Shown in pieces: positions 26,472-35,509 of a stretch of DNA of 64,000 nt. Each line of letters opens with the position of its first letter. Within the stretch, counting starts at the first letter, position 1. The DNA comes from an uncultured Erythrobacter sp. Its GTDB lineage: Bacteria; Pseudomonadota; Alphaproteobacteria; Sphingomonadales; Sphingomonadaceae. The stretch covers positions 248,001 to 312,000 of the forward strand of contig CANMUS010000002.1 of NCBI GenBank assembly GCA_947501215.1, read 5' to 3'. The notes beneath the pieces are model-generated. The model did no database searches. It was not told the DNA's origin and worked only from the letters and a program-made list of their open reading frames with translations. A program made the position numbers and the translations under genes.

Positions 26472-26915
26472 TCAAAACGGTTTGACGACCACCAGCACGA
26501 CGATCAGCGCTAGCGCGATCCCGGGGAATTCGCCCCACAAGCGCAGCTGCTTTTCGGTCAGGGGACGCGCGCCCGCAGTCATCTTCTTCGCGTTCGCCAC
26601 CATGTAGCCATGGAAGCCGGTAAGCGCGATCACGATCAGCAGCTTCGCATGAAACCACCCCTGGTCCCAGGCACCGATGGTCATCGCCAGCAGCAGGCCG
26701 AGCACCCACACGACGATCAGGCTGGGCGTCAGGATGACCTTGCGCAGCAGCCCCATCCGCTTCGTCCAGATCGCAGTCTCGTCCGATTCTGCAGCGGCCG
26801 GGTGCAGATAGATCATCTGGCGCGGCAGCATGAACAGGCCGGCCATCCAGAACACCATGAAGATGATATGGCCAGCTTTGAGCCAGAGATAGGTCATCGC
26901 GAGAACGTCCTGCAT
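26472..26915 (-). CDS. hemJ: protoporphyrinogen IX oxidase HemJ
   Basis: 147 residues with four membrane segments, beginning YLWLKAGHIIFMVFWMAGLFMLPR. This is the HemJ signature, with the conserved heme-ligand His at residue 16. The other essential position, Lys in GWFHAKLLIVIAL, lies near residue 91. The length matches the UPF0093/HemJ family. HemJ oxidises protoporphyrinogen IX to protoporphyrin IX at the inner membrane. It lies 33 bases after the hemE stop on the same strand, so two heme-synthesis genes are probably co-transcribed. Confidence 0.9.
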   Translation of the reverse strand: MQDVLAMTYLWLKAGHIIFMVFWMAGLFMLPRQMIYLHPAAAESDETAIWTKRMGLLRKVILTPSLIVVWVLGLLLAMTIGAWDQGWFHAKLLIVIALTGFHGYMVANAKKMTAGARPLTEKQLRLWGEFPGIALALIVVLVVVKPF

Positions 26916-26948
26916 CGCCGGTGCATGTAAGCGCTGCTCACGCGCGCG

Positions 26949-27974
26949 TCACCCCTCGAAACCGCGGACCGCTGCAATCAGCCGCTCGACATGCTTGATC
27001 GGCGTACGCCGGTCGATGCCATGCCCGAGGTTGAACACATGCGGTCGGTCGGCGAATGCTTCGAGGATAGTGCGAATACGCGCTTCGAGCGCCTCGGACC
27101 CAGCCAGCAGCAGCAGCGGATCGAGATTGCCCTGCACTGCCATGCCAGCGGGCAGCTCGCGCGCCACCCACGCAGGATCGAGCGTCTCGTCCACACCGAC
27201 GGCCCTCACGCCGGTTTCCCGCGCATAGGCCGGAAGCTTCTCGCCGGCGCCCTTAGGAAAGCCGATCACCGGCGTGTCCGGATGACTTTCGCCCAGCGCC
27301 GCCACGATGGTCGCATTGGGCGCGATCACCCAGCGCTCGAACTCGTCCGGGGCGAGGCTGCCCGACCAGCTGTCGAACAATTGCACCGCTTCCGCACCCG
27401 CATCGATCTGACCGCGCAGATATTCGATCGTCTGGTCGGAAATTGCATCCACGATTCCCTGGAGCGCCGCCGGATCGCGATAGGCCATGGCCCGCGTCTC
27501 GTGCTGGTCGCGGCTCCCCTCGCCAGCGACCATATAGGTCGCGACGGTCCATGGGCTGCCGGCAAAGCCCAGCATGGTCGTTTCCGGGCTGAGCCGCTGG
27601 CGGCACAGGCGCACCGTTTGATAGATCGGTTCGTAGCGCGAAGGATCGGGCTCGAGGCTTTCGAGTGCCGCATCGACGAGGGGCGGCGAGAGCTTCGGCC
27701 CTTCGCCCGTCAAAAACTCGAGATGCTGCCCCAGCGCATGCGGCACGATGAGGATGTCCGAAAACAGGATCGCGCCGTCAAAACCGAAACGGTCGATGGG
27801 CTGGAGCGTGATTTCGCACGCCGCCTCGCTATCGTAGGCCATCGCGAGGAAGCCGCCTTTCTCCGCCCGCAATGCGCGATATTCGGGCAGGTAGCGACCG
27901 GCCTGGCGCATGAGCCAGAGCGGCACGCGTCTCCCGCGTTTTCCGTTCAGCGTATCGAGGAGGAGACCGGGCAT
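26949..27974 (-). CDS. hemE: uroporphyrinogen decarboxylase
   Basis: 341 residues with the UROD signatures PLWLMRQAGRYLPEYRALR (about 18-36, the substrate-binding Arg residues) and GFDGAILFSDILIVPHALG (about 65-83, catalytic Asp). It decarboxylates uroporphyrinogen III to coproporphyrinogen III. A TTG at 27986 would add four residues (MDSP); I use the ATG at 27974. Its start faces the candidate origin, with divergent ppsR on the other side. A GANTC site spans 27979-27983, just ahead of the start. Confidence 0.97.
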   Translation of the reverse strand: MPGLLLDTLNGKRGRRVPLWLMRQAGRYLPEYRALRAEKGGFLAMAYDSEAACEITLQPIDRFGFDGAILFSDILIVPHALGQHLEFLTGEGPKLSPPLVDAALESLEPDPSRYEPIYQTVRLCRQRLSPETTMLGFAGSPWTVATYMVAGEGSRDQHETRAMAYRDPAALQGIVDAISDQTIEYLRGQIDAGAEAVQLFDSWSGSLAPDEFERWVIAPNATIVAALGESHPDTPVIGFPKGAGEKLPAYARETGVRAVGVDETLDPAWVARELPAGMAVQGNLDPLLLLAGSEALEARIRTILEAFADRPHVFNLGHGIDRRTPIKHVERLIAAVRGFEG

Positions 27975-28252
27975 CGGAGAGTCCAATCCAATAATAATAG
28001 TATTATTTATAAGAGATGATGGAGTCTGTTGGCCCTGTGGATTTCAGGGATAAGCCGCCCCTGCCCGATTTCTCCCGCCGTGCAAAGGGTGTGTCCCGGA
28101 TCGCGACTCGGCTGCGGGGTTGAGTCGAGTCAAACTTATCCTCGCTGTTCCACCCCTTGCGCAAAACTTACGTTTGGTGTGCGGGAATCGGCCCGCGAAG
28201 GACTCGGATCGGGCACACAATCCGCTCCCGAACTTGTCGGCAGCTTTCTCCC
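27975..28252. other. oriC: candidate chromosomal replication origin (oriC) in the hemE-ppsR gap
   Basis: A 278-base gap between divergent hemE and ppsR, the gene context of the Caulobacter origin. It holds an AT-rich stretch with the perfect palindrome AATAATA-G-TATTATT (27993-28007). Imperfect DnaA boxes are TGTGGATTT (28036-28044) and TTATCCTCG (28136-28144), with TTCTCCACA (28270-28278) just inside ppsR. Six GANTC (CcrM) sites start at 27979, 28022, 28105, 28122, 28127 and 28201, against about one expected by chance. parS sites and parAB lie 20-25 kb away. No box is a perfect TTATCCACA, so the call rests on context plus motif clustering. Confidence 0.6.
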
Positions 28253-29137
28253 GTGGTTTATGCCGGTGCTTCTCCACAGGCAGGCAGGCCCGCAATTCCC
28301 GATCGCATCCATCTCCACCTTCTGTCCGATTCCACCGGCGAAACGCTCGAAATGTTGGCCAAGGCCGCGCTCGCGCAATTCGAGGATGCGGATGTGATGC
28401 GCCATTTCTGGCCGATGGTCAGGAGCAGGCAGCATCTCGAGCGGATCGTGCCCGAACTCAAGGCCAATCCCGGGCTTGTCCTGTTCACGCTCGTCAACCC
28501 CGACACCCGAGCCCGGCTGGAGGAGGTCTGCGCCCAGCAAGGCCTGCCCGCCGTGCCGATCCTCGACCATGTGACGGCGGCGCTCGAAAAGGCGCTCGGC
28601 CAGGAGGCGCACGGCCGGCCCGGTCGCCAGCACACTATGGACAAGGCCTATTTCGAGCGGGTGGAGGCAATCCAGTTCACCATCGCGCATGACGACGGGG
28701 TTGGCTGGGAAAACTGGGAAGAGGCCGACATCGTCCTCGCCGGCGTGTCGCGCAGCTCGAAGACGCCGACCAGTATCTACCTCGCCAATCGCGGCTATAA
28801 GGTGGCGAACATTCCGTTGGTCGTGGAAAGCCCGCCGCCGCCAGCACTTTACTCGCTAAAGAATCCAATGGTGATCGGCCTCACGACGGCGCCGGAGCGG
28901 CTGGTGCAGATCCGCCGCAACCGACTACTCAGCCTCAACGAACAGGCGCAGACCGATTACGCCGATCAGGAGAAGGTGAAGAGCGAAGTGGCGTTTGCCC
29001 GGCGGATGTTCGCCGACAATGGCTGGGCTGTGATCGATGTGACGCGCCGGTCGATCGAGGAAACCGCCGCTGCGGTGATCCGCCTCTATAACGAGCGCGA
29101 GATGCGCGGCACATCGCAAGGGGCGAAGCCGATATGA
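28253..29137 (+). CDS. ppsR: PPDK/PEP synthase regulatory protein (bifunctional kinase/pyrophosphorylase, DUF299)
   Basis: About 294 residues of the DUF299 family. The signature [20 protein letters not shown] is near residue 20, and the nucleotide-binding motif [18 protein letters not shown] lies in the middle. The family switches pyruvate phosphate dikinase or PEP synthase on and off by ADP-dependent phosphorylation and Pi-dependent removal. The start is uncertain: the frame runs back to a TTG at 28157, but family members begin a few residues before HLHLLSD. No ATG exists there, so I use the GTG at 28253 without a good ribosome site. The 5' end borders the candidate origin. The stop overlaps maf by 4 bases. 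Confidence 0.9.
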   Translation: MVYAGASPQAGRPAIPDRIHLHLLSDSTGETLEMLAKAALAQFEDADVMRHFWPMVRSRQHLERIVPELKANPGLVLFTLVNPDTRARLEEVCAQQGLPAVPILDHVTAALEKALGQEAHGRPGRQHTMDKAYFERVEAIQFTIAHDDGVGWENWEEADIVLAGVSRSSKTPTSIYLANRGYKVANIPLVVESPPPPALYSLKNPMVIGLTTAPERLVQIRRNRLLSLNEQAQTDYADQEKVKSEVAFARRMFADNGWAVIDVTRRSIEETAAAVIRLYNEREMRGTSQGAKPI

Positions 29138-29730
29138 GCGGGATTGCCGGGAGCGGAATCGTCCTTGCCTCGAACAGCGCCTCGCGCAAGGCGATGCTGG
29201 AGGCGGCTGGCGTGGCCTTTACGGCGGAGACCGCCGATATCGACGAGCGCGCGCTCGAAGCCGAGATGGAGGGCGCGGAGCCTGCCGAGATCGCCCAAGC
29301 GCTGGCTGCGGCCAAGGCTGCGGCGGTGACGGCGAATGGCCTTGTGCTGGGGTCGGACTCACTGGTCGAGGTCGATGGTAGGCGTTTCGACAAGCCGCAA
29401 TCACGCGAGCAGGCGGCCGACCATCTTCGCTTTTTCTCCAGCAAGGTAATGACGCTGCACAGCGCGGCGGCGTTGGCGCGGGAGGGGCAGATCATCTGGG
29501 TCGGCTCCGATTTCGCGCGGCTGCGTGTACGGGCACTGAGCGAGGATTTCATCGAAGCCTATCTCGACGCAGAGTGGCCTGAAGTGTCCTACTGCGTCGG
29601 CGTGTTCCGCATAGAGGGACCGGGCGTGCAGCTGTTCGAGAGCATCATGGGCGACCAGTTCACCGTGCTCGGCATGCCATTGCTGCAGGTGCTTGACGCG
29701 CTGCGCGAAGAAGGTGTGTTGCCCGCGTGA
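29134..29730 (+). CDS. maf: Maf-family nucleotide pyrophosphatase
   Basis: 198 residues. The Maf N-terminal motif [19 protein letters not shown] (residues 10-28) binds the phosphates, and [16 protein letters not shown] near residue 70 carries the catalytic acidic residue. Maf proteins hydrolyse non-canonical or modified nucleoside triphosphates. It is tied by 4-base overlaps to ppsR upstream (ATGA) and aroE downstream (GTGA), the ppsR-maf-aroE-coaE-dnaQ order seen beside the Caulobacter origin. Confidence 0.93.
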   Translation: MSGIAGSGIVLASNSASRKAMLEAAGVAFTAETADIDERALEAEMEGAEPAEIAQALAAAKAAAVTANGLVLGSDSLVEVDGRRFDKPQSREQAADHLRFFSSKVMTLHSAAALAREGQIIWVGSDFARLRVRALSEDFIEAYLDAEWPEVSYCVGVFRIEGPGVQLFESIMGDQFTVLGMPLLQVLDALREEGVLPA

Positions 29731-30602
29731 CTCCGGATCGTCGTCCGGGGCAGGCTTATGCCGAAGTCATCGGCGATCCCATCGCCCAGTCCAAATCGCC
29801 CGTGATCCACGGGTTCTGGATCGAGAAGCTCGGCCTCGATGCGGAGTATCGCGCCACGCGAGTGACGACCGACGAGCTTGAAGATTATTTTGCTGACCGG
29901 CAAAACGACCTGAGTTGGCGCGGCTGCAATGTCACCATGCCGCACAAGCAGACGATCATGCCGTTGCTCGACCGGATCGAGCCGCTCGCGAAGCGCGTCG
30001 GCGCGGTCAATACGGTCGTGAAGGCCGGAGACGGAGCTCTCGTCGGGCGCAACACCGATGTGGCGGGGTTTCTCGAACCCTTGCTCGGCCAGCTTCGCGA
30101 TACGCACTATTTTCGCATGGCCCGCATTCTCGGAACCGGGGGTGCGGCGCGCGCTATTGTCGCCGGACTAGCGGGCGAGAGCTTCACCCTCGTCCTCGCC
30201 GGGCGAAATACCGACAAGGCCCGCGCGCTGCTGGACGAGCTCGATCCTGGCGGTGAGCATCATGTCGCCCCGCTCGATCATTTTGCCACGCCGACGGATT
30301 TTGCTTTCGACGATCGCGAGGGCTGCTGCGATCTCGTCATCAATGCATCGCCACTCGGCATGCGTGGCCAGCCGCCGCTCGCTTTCGATTGGAGCCACGC
30401 GCCACCCGGCTCGATCGCTTACGACATCGTCACCGATCCGGTGGAGACCGAATTCCTCGCCAATGCGCGGGCTGCCGGATTTGCGACGATCGACGGTCTC
30501 GCCATGCTGATCGGGCAGGCAGCCGCCGCCTTCACTCACTTTTTCGGCGTTGAGCCTCCGCGCCAGTTCGATGCTGAATTACGCGAAAGGCTGCTTGCAT
30601 GA
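29727..30602 (+). CDS. aroE: shikimate dehydrogenase
   Basis: 291 residues. The substrate site [20 protein letters not shown] (about 11-30) has the Ser-x-Ser pair. The catalytic Lys lies in [13 protein letters not shown], the NADP loop in [17 protein letters not shown] near residue 133, and NASPLGMRG follows. It reduces 3-dehydroshikimate to shikimate in aromatic amino-acid synthesis. GTG start overlapping maf; the stop overlaps coaE. Confidence 0.95.
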   Translation: MTPDRRPGQAYAEVIGDPIAQSKSPVIHGFWIEKLGLDAEYRATRVTTDELEDYFADRQNDLSWRGCNVTMPHKQTIMPLLDRIEPLAKRVGAVNTVVKAGDGALVGRNTDVAGFLEPLLGQLRDTHYFRMARILGTGGAARAIVAGLAGESFTLVLAGRNTDKARALLDELDPGGEHHVAPLDHFATPTDFAFDDREGCCDLVINASPLGMRGQPPLAFDWSHAPPGSIAYDIVTDPVETEFLANARAAGFATIDGLAMLIGQAAAAFTHFFGVEPPRQFDAELRERLLA

Positions 30603-31204
30603 CGCGGCCGCTGATCGTCGGTCTCACAGGTTCTATCGGCATGGGCAAATCGACCGTGGCCGCCATGTTCGAATCAGCCGGCGTCCCCGTATTCGATGCC
30701 GACGCCGAAGTCCGCGCCATGCAGGGGCCGGATGGCGAATTGTTGCCGGCTATCGAAGCGGCGTTCCCCGGCAGCGTCGGGCCGGAAGGTGTGCTTCGTG
30801 ATGCACTCGGCGCGAAAGTGTTCGGCGACAAGGAAGCTCTCGCCCGGCTCGAAAGCATCGTACACCCCGCCGTCGCCCGCAAACGCGCGGCATTCCTGAT
30901 CGAGCATTCGGGCGCGCCGGTAGTGGTGTTCGACATTCCACTCCTGTTCGAGAAAGGCGGCGCCGAGGCGGTCGATCGCGTGGTCGTGGTCTCCGCCCCT
31001 GCCGAAGCCCAGCGCAAGCGCGTCCTTGCACGGCCTGGAATGACCGAGGAAAAGTTCGCGCATATTCTCTCTCTCCAGGTTCCGGATGCCGAGAAGCGCG
31101 AGCGGGCCGATCATGTGATCGACACGGGCACCTCGCTCGAACGAACCGAAGACGCAGTCGTTGCGCTTGTCGGGCAATTGCGTGACGCAGCCGCCGCTCG
31201 CTGA
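30599..31204 (+). CDS. coaE: dephospho-CoA kinase
   Basis: 201 residues. The P-loop GLTGSIGMGKSTVAAMFESA (residues 8-27) is that of CoaE, followed by the substrate site VPVFDADAEV and the lid region KRVLARPGMTEEKF. It phosphorylates dephospho-CoA as the last step of CoA synthesis. The start overlaps aroE as ATGA; dnaQ follows 47 bases later on the same strand. Confidence 0.95.
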   Translation: MTRPLIVGLTGSIGMGKSTVAAMFESAGVPVFDADAEVRAMQGPDGELLPAIEAAFPGSVGPEGVLRDALGAKVFGDKEALARLESIVHPAVARKRAAFLIEHSGAPVVVFDIPLLFEKGGAEAVDRVVVVSAPAEAQRKRVLARPGMTEEKFAHILSLQVPDAEKRERADHVIDTGTSLERTEDAVVALVGQLRDAAAAR

Positions 31205-31251
31205 CCGATCGGCCCTTGAAATCGCCGCAATTGGGGCCGATAGGATAAGCA

Positions 31252-31947
31252 ATGCGTGAGATCGTGTTCGATACCGAAACCACCGGCCTAGACCCCAAGA
31301 CGGGGGACCGGATGGTCGAGATCGGATGTGTCGAGATGGTCAATCTCGTGCCCACGGGCCAAACCTACCACGCCTATTTCAATCCCGAGCGAGACATGCC
31401 TGCCGGCGCGGAAGCGGTGCACGGGCTTTCGGCGGCCTTCCTGTCGGACAAGCCCTTGTTCTCGGATGCGGCAGAGGAACTCCTCGCGTTCATCGGCGAC
31501 TCTCCGCTGGTCGCGCACAACGCCGGCTTCGATTTCGGCTTTCTCAATGCCGAACTTGGAATCTGCGGGCGCGATGCAGTGTGCACCAGTCGCATGGTCG
31601 ATACGGTCGCACTCGCGCGCAAGCGGCACCCGGGCGCGAAGCTTTCGCTCGACGCGCTGTGCTCGCGCTACGGGATCGATCGCAGCCACCGCGTGAAGCA
31701 CGGCGCGCTGCTCGATGCCGAATTGCTCGCGCAGGTCTATGTCGAGCTGAAGGGCGGACGGCAAATCGGGCTGGAACTCGCGGCCGAAATCGAAGTGCAG
31801 CAGGGCGGGGCGGTCGAGGAGGTTGTTGCCGTGAGCCGCGCGCCGGACCGACCGCGCCGTGAACCGCGCCCACACGCGGCATCTGCCGCAGAGCTGGCGC
31901 GCCACAGGGAGTTCATGGCCGGGATCGAAAACCCTCTGTGGGGATAG
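31252..31947 (+). CDS. dnaQ: DNA polymerase III epsilon subunit (3'-5' exonuclease)
   Basis: 231 residues of a DEDDh exonuclease: ExoI REIVFDTETTGLDPK (about 2-16), ExoII VAHNAGFDFGFLNAE (about 87-101) and ExoIII with HGALLDAELLAQVY (about 148-161). The C-terminal tail (about 175-231), rich in Arg/Pro/Ala, should carry the site that binds the alpha subunit. It provides proofreading in the replicative polymerase. Last gene of the origin-proximal plus-strand cluster. Confidence 0.95.
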   Translation: MREIVFDTETTGLDPKTGDRMVEIGCVEMVNLVPTGQTYHAYFNPERDMPAGAEAVHGLSAAFLSDKPLFSDAAEELLAFIGDSPLVAHNAGFDFGFLNAELGICGRDAVCTSRMVDTVALARKRHPGAKLSLDALCSRYGIDRSHRVKHGALLDAELLAQVYVELKGGRQIGLELAAEIEVQQGGAVEEVVAVSRAPDRPRREPRPHAASAAELARHREFMAGIENPLWG

Positions 31948-32019
31948 ATTGTGGACCAGTGCCGGCGGACGGGGCCGGCCGGGATCGTCAGCGGGGACGA
32001 ACTAAGGAGAACGAAGCCA

Positions 32020-32589
32020 ATGGATATCCGCGTTTCCGGCCACCAGATCGATACGGGCGCCGCTCTGCAGGAGCATGTCGACGAGCGCATGAACGCCATC
32101 GTCGACAAGCATTTCAATCGCGCGATCTCCTCCCACGTCACCTTCGGTAAGGGGCCGGGCGGCTCGTTCACTGCGGATATCGTCACCCATGTGATGCAGG
32201 GCCTGATTCTCAAAGGCCATGCCGAGGCGCATGACGTCCACCAATCCTTCGATCAGGCGGCGGCCAAGATCGAGAAGCAGCTGCGCCGTTACAAGCGACG
32301 AATCCAGGACCGGCACGAACAGGCGGCCCATGCCCTGCGCGAGGAAGAGGCGGCCTATACCATCCTCGCCGCACCCGATGCCGACGACGACGAGGAAGTA
32401 ACGGTCGACAGCCCGCCGGTCATCGCCGAAACGCGCGCCATCATCCCCGAATGCAGTGTCGCCGACGCGGTGATGATGCTCGATCTGCAGAATGCCAATG
32501 CGCTCCTGTTCAAGAATGCCGGGAGCGAGCAGCACAATATGGTCTATCGCCGCCACGACGGTTCGATCGGCTGGGTCGAGCCGCGCTAG
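32020..32589 (+). CDS. hpf: ribosome hibernation-promoting factor, long form
   Basis: 189 residues. The N-terminal HPF/RaiA domain (MDIRVSGHQIDTGAALQEHV to about residue 110) binds the small subunit. A linker and a C-terminal dimerisation domain (SVADAVMMLDLQNANALLFKNA to the end) make it a long HPF, which on its own can dimerise ribosomes into 100S particles in stationary phase. The frame is open further upstream, but ATG 32020 has a clear AAGGAG site 11 bases ahead and the family N-terminus. Confidence 0.95.
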   Translation: MDIRVSGHQIDTGAALQEHVDERMNAIVDKHFNRAISSHVTFGKGPGGSFTADIVTHVMQGLILKGHAEAHDVHQSFDQAAAKIEKQLRRYKRRIQDRHEQAAHALREEEAAYTILAAPDADDDEEVTVDSPPVIAETRAIIPECSVADAVMMLDLQNANALLFKNAGSEQHNMVYRRHDGSIGWVEPR

Positions 32590-32602
32590 GCGGATCGGAA
32601 TC

Positions 32603-33070
32603 ATGACGGACGGGGCGGCAAATACCGGGGCCGAGCGGCATTATCGCGCGCTCGAGGCGCTCTATACGTCGGCGCCGGTCAATTCCCTGTTCGCCTCACG
32701 CCTTTTGATCCCTGACGAGGGCCATGCCCGGATCGCCTTCGATGTGACCGAGGAAGTCTATCACGCAGCCGGCGCTGCCCACGGCACGATCTACTTCAAG
32801 ATGCTCGACGACGCGGCCTTCTATGCCGCAAACACGCTGGCGACCGATCGCTTCCTGCTGACCACGTCCTTCAACCTCCATTTCACCAAGCCGGTCCGGA
32901 CGGGGAAGGTGATCGCGGAGGGCAAATGGGTAAGCGGGCGCAAGCGGGTATTCGTCGCGGAGTCGCGGCTGGTGGATGAGGAAGGGGACGAGATCGGTCG
33001 TGGGACCGGCACATTCATGCGCTCGCGAATCGCCCTGTCGAGCCTGCCCGGCTACATCGGCAAGGGCTGA
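32603..33070 (+). CDS. PaaI-type hotdog thioesterase
   Basis: 155 residues with a hotdog-fold thioesterase pattern. After a 50-residue lead, VYHAAGAAHGTIYFKMLDDA forms the central helix region with the acidic catalytic position, and LHFTKPVRTGKVIAEGKWVS and VFVAESRLVDEEGDEIGRG follow. Members hydrolyse aromatic or short acyl-CoA esters; the substrate is unknown. I chose ATG 32603 (MTDGAAN), 13 bases after hpf; an earlier in-frame ATG lies inside hpf. The DUF1491 gene follows 5 bases after the stop. Confidence 0.85.
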   Translation: MTDGAANTGAERHYRALEALYTSAPVNSLFASRLLIPDEGHARIAFDVTEEVYHAAGAAHGTIYFKMLDDAAFYAANTLATDRFLLTTSFNLHFTKPVRTGKVIAEGKWVSGRKRVFVAESRLVDEEGDEIGRGTGTFMRSRIALSSLPGYIGKG

Positions 33071-33075
33071 GCGAG

Positions 33076-33411
33076 ATGGATGCGCGGCTCCCCGCCCATG
33101 TCGAGGTCTCGGGTCTGGTGCGCTCGGTATCGGCTGCAGGCGGCTTTGCGACCGTCTTGCAGCGCGGGGAGAAGGACGCAGGCACACTCCTCGTCATCAC
33201 GCTCGACCGCGGCGAAAGCGCGGTTTTATGGGAGCGCATGCCCCAGCTCGACGGATCGCGCAGTTTCACTCGCTCACGCGAGCAAGACCCTGAAAAGCCA
33301 CAAGAATTTAACGAGTACATCGCTCGCAGAAAGCAGTCGGATCCCGATTGCTGGGTGGTCGAGCTGGATATCGCCAATGCGGAACGGTTCATCGATTCCG
33401 CAGTGCAATAA
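33076..33411 (+). CDS. DUF1491 family protein
   Basis: 111 residues matching the DUF1491 pattern as I remember it: RLPAHVEVSGLVRSVSAAGG, GTLLVITLDRGESAVLWERM, and the closing DPDCWVVELDIANAERFID. Function is unknown. It starts 5 bases after the thioesterase stop, so co-transcription is likely. The following 198 bases up to the cell-wall hydrolase hold no gene; I see no clear promoter or terminator there. Confidence 0.85.
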   Translation: MDARLPAHVEVSGLVRSVSAAGGFATVLQRGEKDAGTLLVITLDRGESAVLWERMPQLDGSRSFTRSREQDPEKPQEFNEYIARRKQSDPDCWVVELDIANAERFIDSAVQ

Positions 33412-33609
33412 CTTGACTTGGTTTCGGATGTGACTATTTGGCCGCCCAACTTCGATGCGTAGGCGGCTTGCTTCGGCAATGGGGTCGGTAGGCTAGCACG
33501 CAGACGGGGGATGGGCGGCAGGCCCGTAACGGATCCAGTCCAACGACGCGAACAACGCGCACGGATCCCAGTCTGCGTCTGGCCATCAACCGCTTAGTTT
33601 AGCAGAAAA

Positions 33610-34266
33610 ATGGTCCGTAAATTTACCGGTTTCACCGCGGCTGTCGCGGCGATCGCCCTTACCACGCTTGCCGGAGCGGAAAGTTCCGGCGCCAACGCCC
33701 AGGTTGCGGCGCAAGCAACCGAAATCGCCACCGCCGAACCCGAAGTGACCGAAGAGGTCGTCCCGGTCTTCGTGCAGAACGAAGTGGTGCAAGAGCTTCC
33801 CGAGGAAGCCGAACCCGAAATTCCCGTCGTCGAAGAAGCGCCCCGCGCCCAGAGCCTGCGCGAGCTGGTCGACGCGATGCCCGCCACCGGCGAGCTCTCG
33901 CCCGAACTCCAGTGCCTCGCCGGTGCGATCTATTTCGAATCGCGCGGCGAACCGCTGGCCGGCCAGCTGGCCGTAGCGCAGGTCATCATCAACCGCGCGG
34001 AAGACCGCCGCTTCCCGTCGAGCTATTGCGGCGTGGTTTACCAGCGCGCGCAGTTCTCATTCGTGAAGGGCGGCCGCATGCCGCGCATTCGCACCGGCAC
34101 CGCAGCGTGGACCAAGGCCAAGGCCCTTGCCCGTATCGCACACCGCGGCTTGTGGGAGAGCGAAGCCGGCGATGCCCTGTTCTTCCATGCGAAATACGTG
34201 CGGCCGAGCTGGAGTCGCAAGAAGATCGCCACCGCGACCATCGATACGCACATTTTCTACCGCTGA
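33610..34266 (+). CDS. cell-wall hydrolase, SleB/Hydrolase_2 domain
   Basis: 218 residues. A signal-like N-terminus (about 1-30) is followed by an acidic Pro/Glu/Val-rich linker (about 40-80) and a C-terminal SleB-type Hydrolase_2 domain. Typical stretches are CLAGAIYFESRGEPLAGQLA near 103 with the catalytic Glu, AVAQVIINRAEDRRFP, CGVVYQRAQFSFVKGG and DALFFHAKYVRPSW. Such enzymes cleave peptidoglycan glycan strands (lytic transglycosylase-type). Single gene, convergent with xthA. Confidence 0.9.
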   Translation: MVRKFTGFTAAVAAIALTTLAGAESSGANAQVAAQATEIATAEPEVTEEVVPVFVQNEVVQELPEEAEPEIPVVEEAPRAQSLRELVDAMPATGELSPELQCLAGAIYFESRGEPLAGQLAVAQVIINRAEDRRFPSSYCGVVYQRAQFSFVKGGRMPRIRTGTAAWTKAKALARIAHRGLWESEAGDALFFHAKYVRPSWSRKKIATATIDTHIFYR

Positions 34267-34325
34267 TTGGCGGATCGGAAACGTGAGGGGTCGTCGCGCG
34301 AGTGGTGGCCCCTTTCGCTTGGCGT

Positions 34326-35111
34326 TCAGTCGCGCAGCTCCACCCAGACGGGCGTGTGATCGCTGGCCTTCTCGCGCCCGCGATATTCCTTGTCTACGCC
34401 AGCCGCAGTCATCCTGTCCGCGGTCTCGGGCGACAGCAGCAGGTGATCGATGCGGAATCCGTGGTCGCGCTGCCAGGCACCGGCCTGGTAGTCCCAATAA
34501 GTCCACACGCCGCCGCGCGGATTGAGCGCGTCGATCGCATCGGTCCAGCCATCGTTGAGGAATCGGCGATAGGCATCGCGCGATTCGGGTTGCATCAGCG
34601 CATCGTTTGCCATCGCGCGGACGGACCAGACGTCCTTGTCTTCGGGGATGACGTTGAAATCGCCCAGCACGACCGCCGGAACCTCTTCGCGCCAGATTTC
34701 GCGCATGCGGGCACGCAGCTTGTCCATCCAGGCAAGCTTGTAGTCGAATTTGAGCCCCGGATGCGGATTGCCGTTGGGCAGGTAGAGGTTGCAGATGCGC
34801 ACCCCGTTCACCTCGGCTTCGAGATAGCGGGCCTGTTCGCCCTCGCCGTCCTTCGGGCCATCGATGCCGAGGCCGCGCTGCACTTCGACCGGCTCGACAC
34901 CGTCGGCCAGGATCGCGACGCCGTTGAAGCTCTTCTGGCCGTGCCAGATCGCCTTGTATCCGATCGCCTCGAACTCGTCGGCGGGGAAGCCGTCGTCCAT
35001 CGTCTTGATTTCCTGCAGGCAGGCGACGGTGGGGCGTGTTTCCTCGAGCCATTCCTTCAGGCGCGGCAGGCGGGCCTTGATGCCGTTGATGTTGTAGGTG
35101 GCGATACGCAT
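34326..35111 (-). CDS. xthA: exodeoxyribonuclease III
   Basis: 261 residues of the exonuclease-endonuclease-phosphatase fold: MRIATYNINGIKARLPRLKE at the start, CLQEIKTMDDGFP with the metal-binding Glu, VVLGDFNVIPEDKDVW in the middle, and DHGFRIDHLLLSPETA followed by SDHTPVWVEL with the catalytic His at the end. It cleaves at abasic sites and degrades 3' ends in base-excision repair. 37 bases separate its start from the Fe-S carrier gene upstream on the same strand. Confidence 0.95.
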   Translation of the reverse strand: MRIATYNINGIKARLPRLKEWLEETRPTVACLQEIKTMDDGFPADEFEAIGYKAIWHGQKSFNGVAILADGVEPVEVQRGLGIDGPKDGEGEQARYLEAEVNGVRICNLYLPNGNPHPGLKFDYKLAWMDKLRARMREIWREEVPAVVLGDFNVIPEDKDVWSVRAMANDALMQPESRDAYRRFLNDGWTDAIDALNPRGGVWTYWDYQAGAWQRDHGFRIDHLLLSPETADRMTAAGVDKEYRGREKASDHTPVWVELRD

Positions 35112-35148
35112 TCAGGCGTGATGCCCGAAAGGCGCGCGCGGGTCTAAC

Positions 35149-35478
35149 TCAAATCCCGAAGCTCGATCCGCAGCCGCAGCCAGCGGCCGCCTGGGGGTTC
35201 TCGACCTTGAAAGCCGCACCGCCGAGATCTTCGACGAAATCGACCTTGCTCCCGGCCAGCAGGTCCAGGCTGACGGGATCGACGACCAGCTTCACGCCAT
35301 CGGTTTCGCTAACGGCATCATCGCTGTCCGGCGCCTGCGCCAGATCGAACTTGTACTGGAAGCCAGAACAACCGCCCCCCTCGACGGACAAGCGCAAGAT
35401 CGCGGGCTTCGCCTGCTTCTGCGCGATTGCTGCGACGCGCGTTGCCGCCGCTTCTGTCAGTGTGGGTATGCCGGTCAT
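35149..35478 (-). CDS. erpA: A-type iron-sulfur cluster carrier (ErpA/IscA family)
   Basis: 109 residues with the three cluster-ligand cysteines of A-type carriers: one in VEGGGCSGFQYKFD near residue 36 and the pair in AAAGCGCGSSFGI at the C-terminus. It accepts and delivers Fe-S clusters. The sub-type (ErpA, IscA or SufA) cannot be fixed from sequence alone; the gene lies outside the suf operon found at 59-64 kb in the same window. Confidence 0.88.
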   Translation of the reverse strand: MTGIPTLTEAAATRVAAIAQKQAKPAILRLSVEGGGCSGFQYKFDLAQAPDSDDAVSETDGVKLVVDPVSLDLLAGSKVDFVEDLGGAAFKVENPQAAAGCGCGSSFGI

Positions 35479-35509
35479 AACTTGAATGTAGGGTGCGCTG
35501 CGCCCGCGC

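Noticed and set aside
34286..34315. GGGG/CCCC hairpin between the cell-wall hydrolase and xthA
   Set aside because: Only about five paired bases, large loop and no T-run; not convincing as a terminator.
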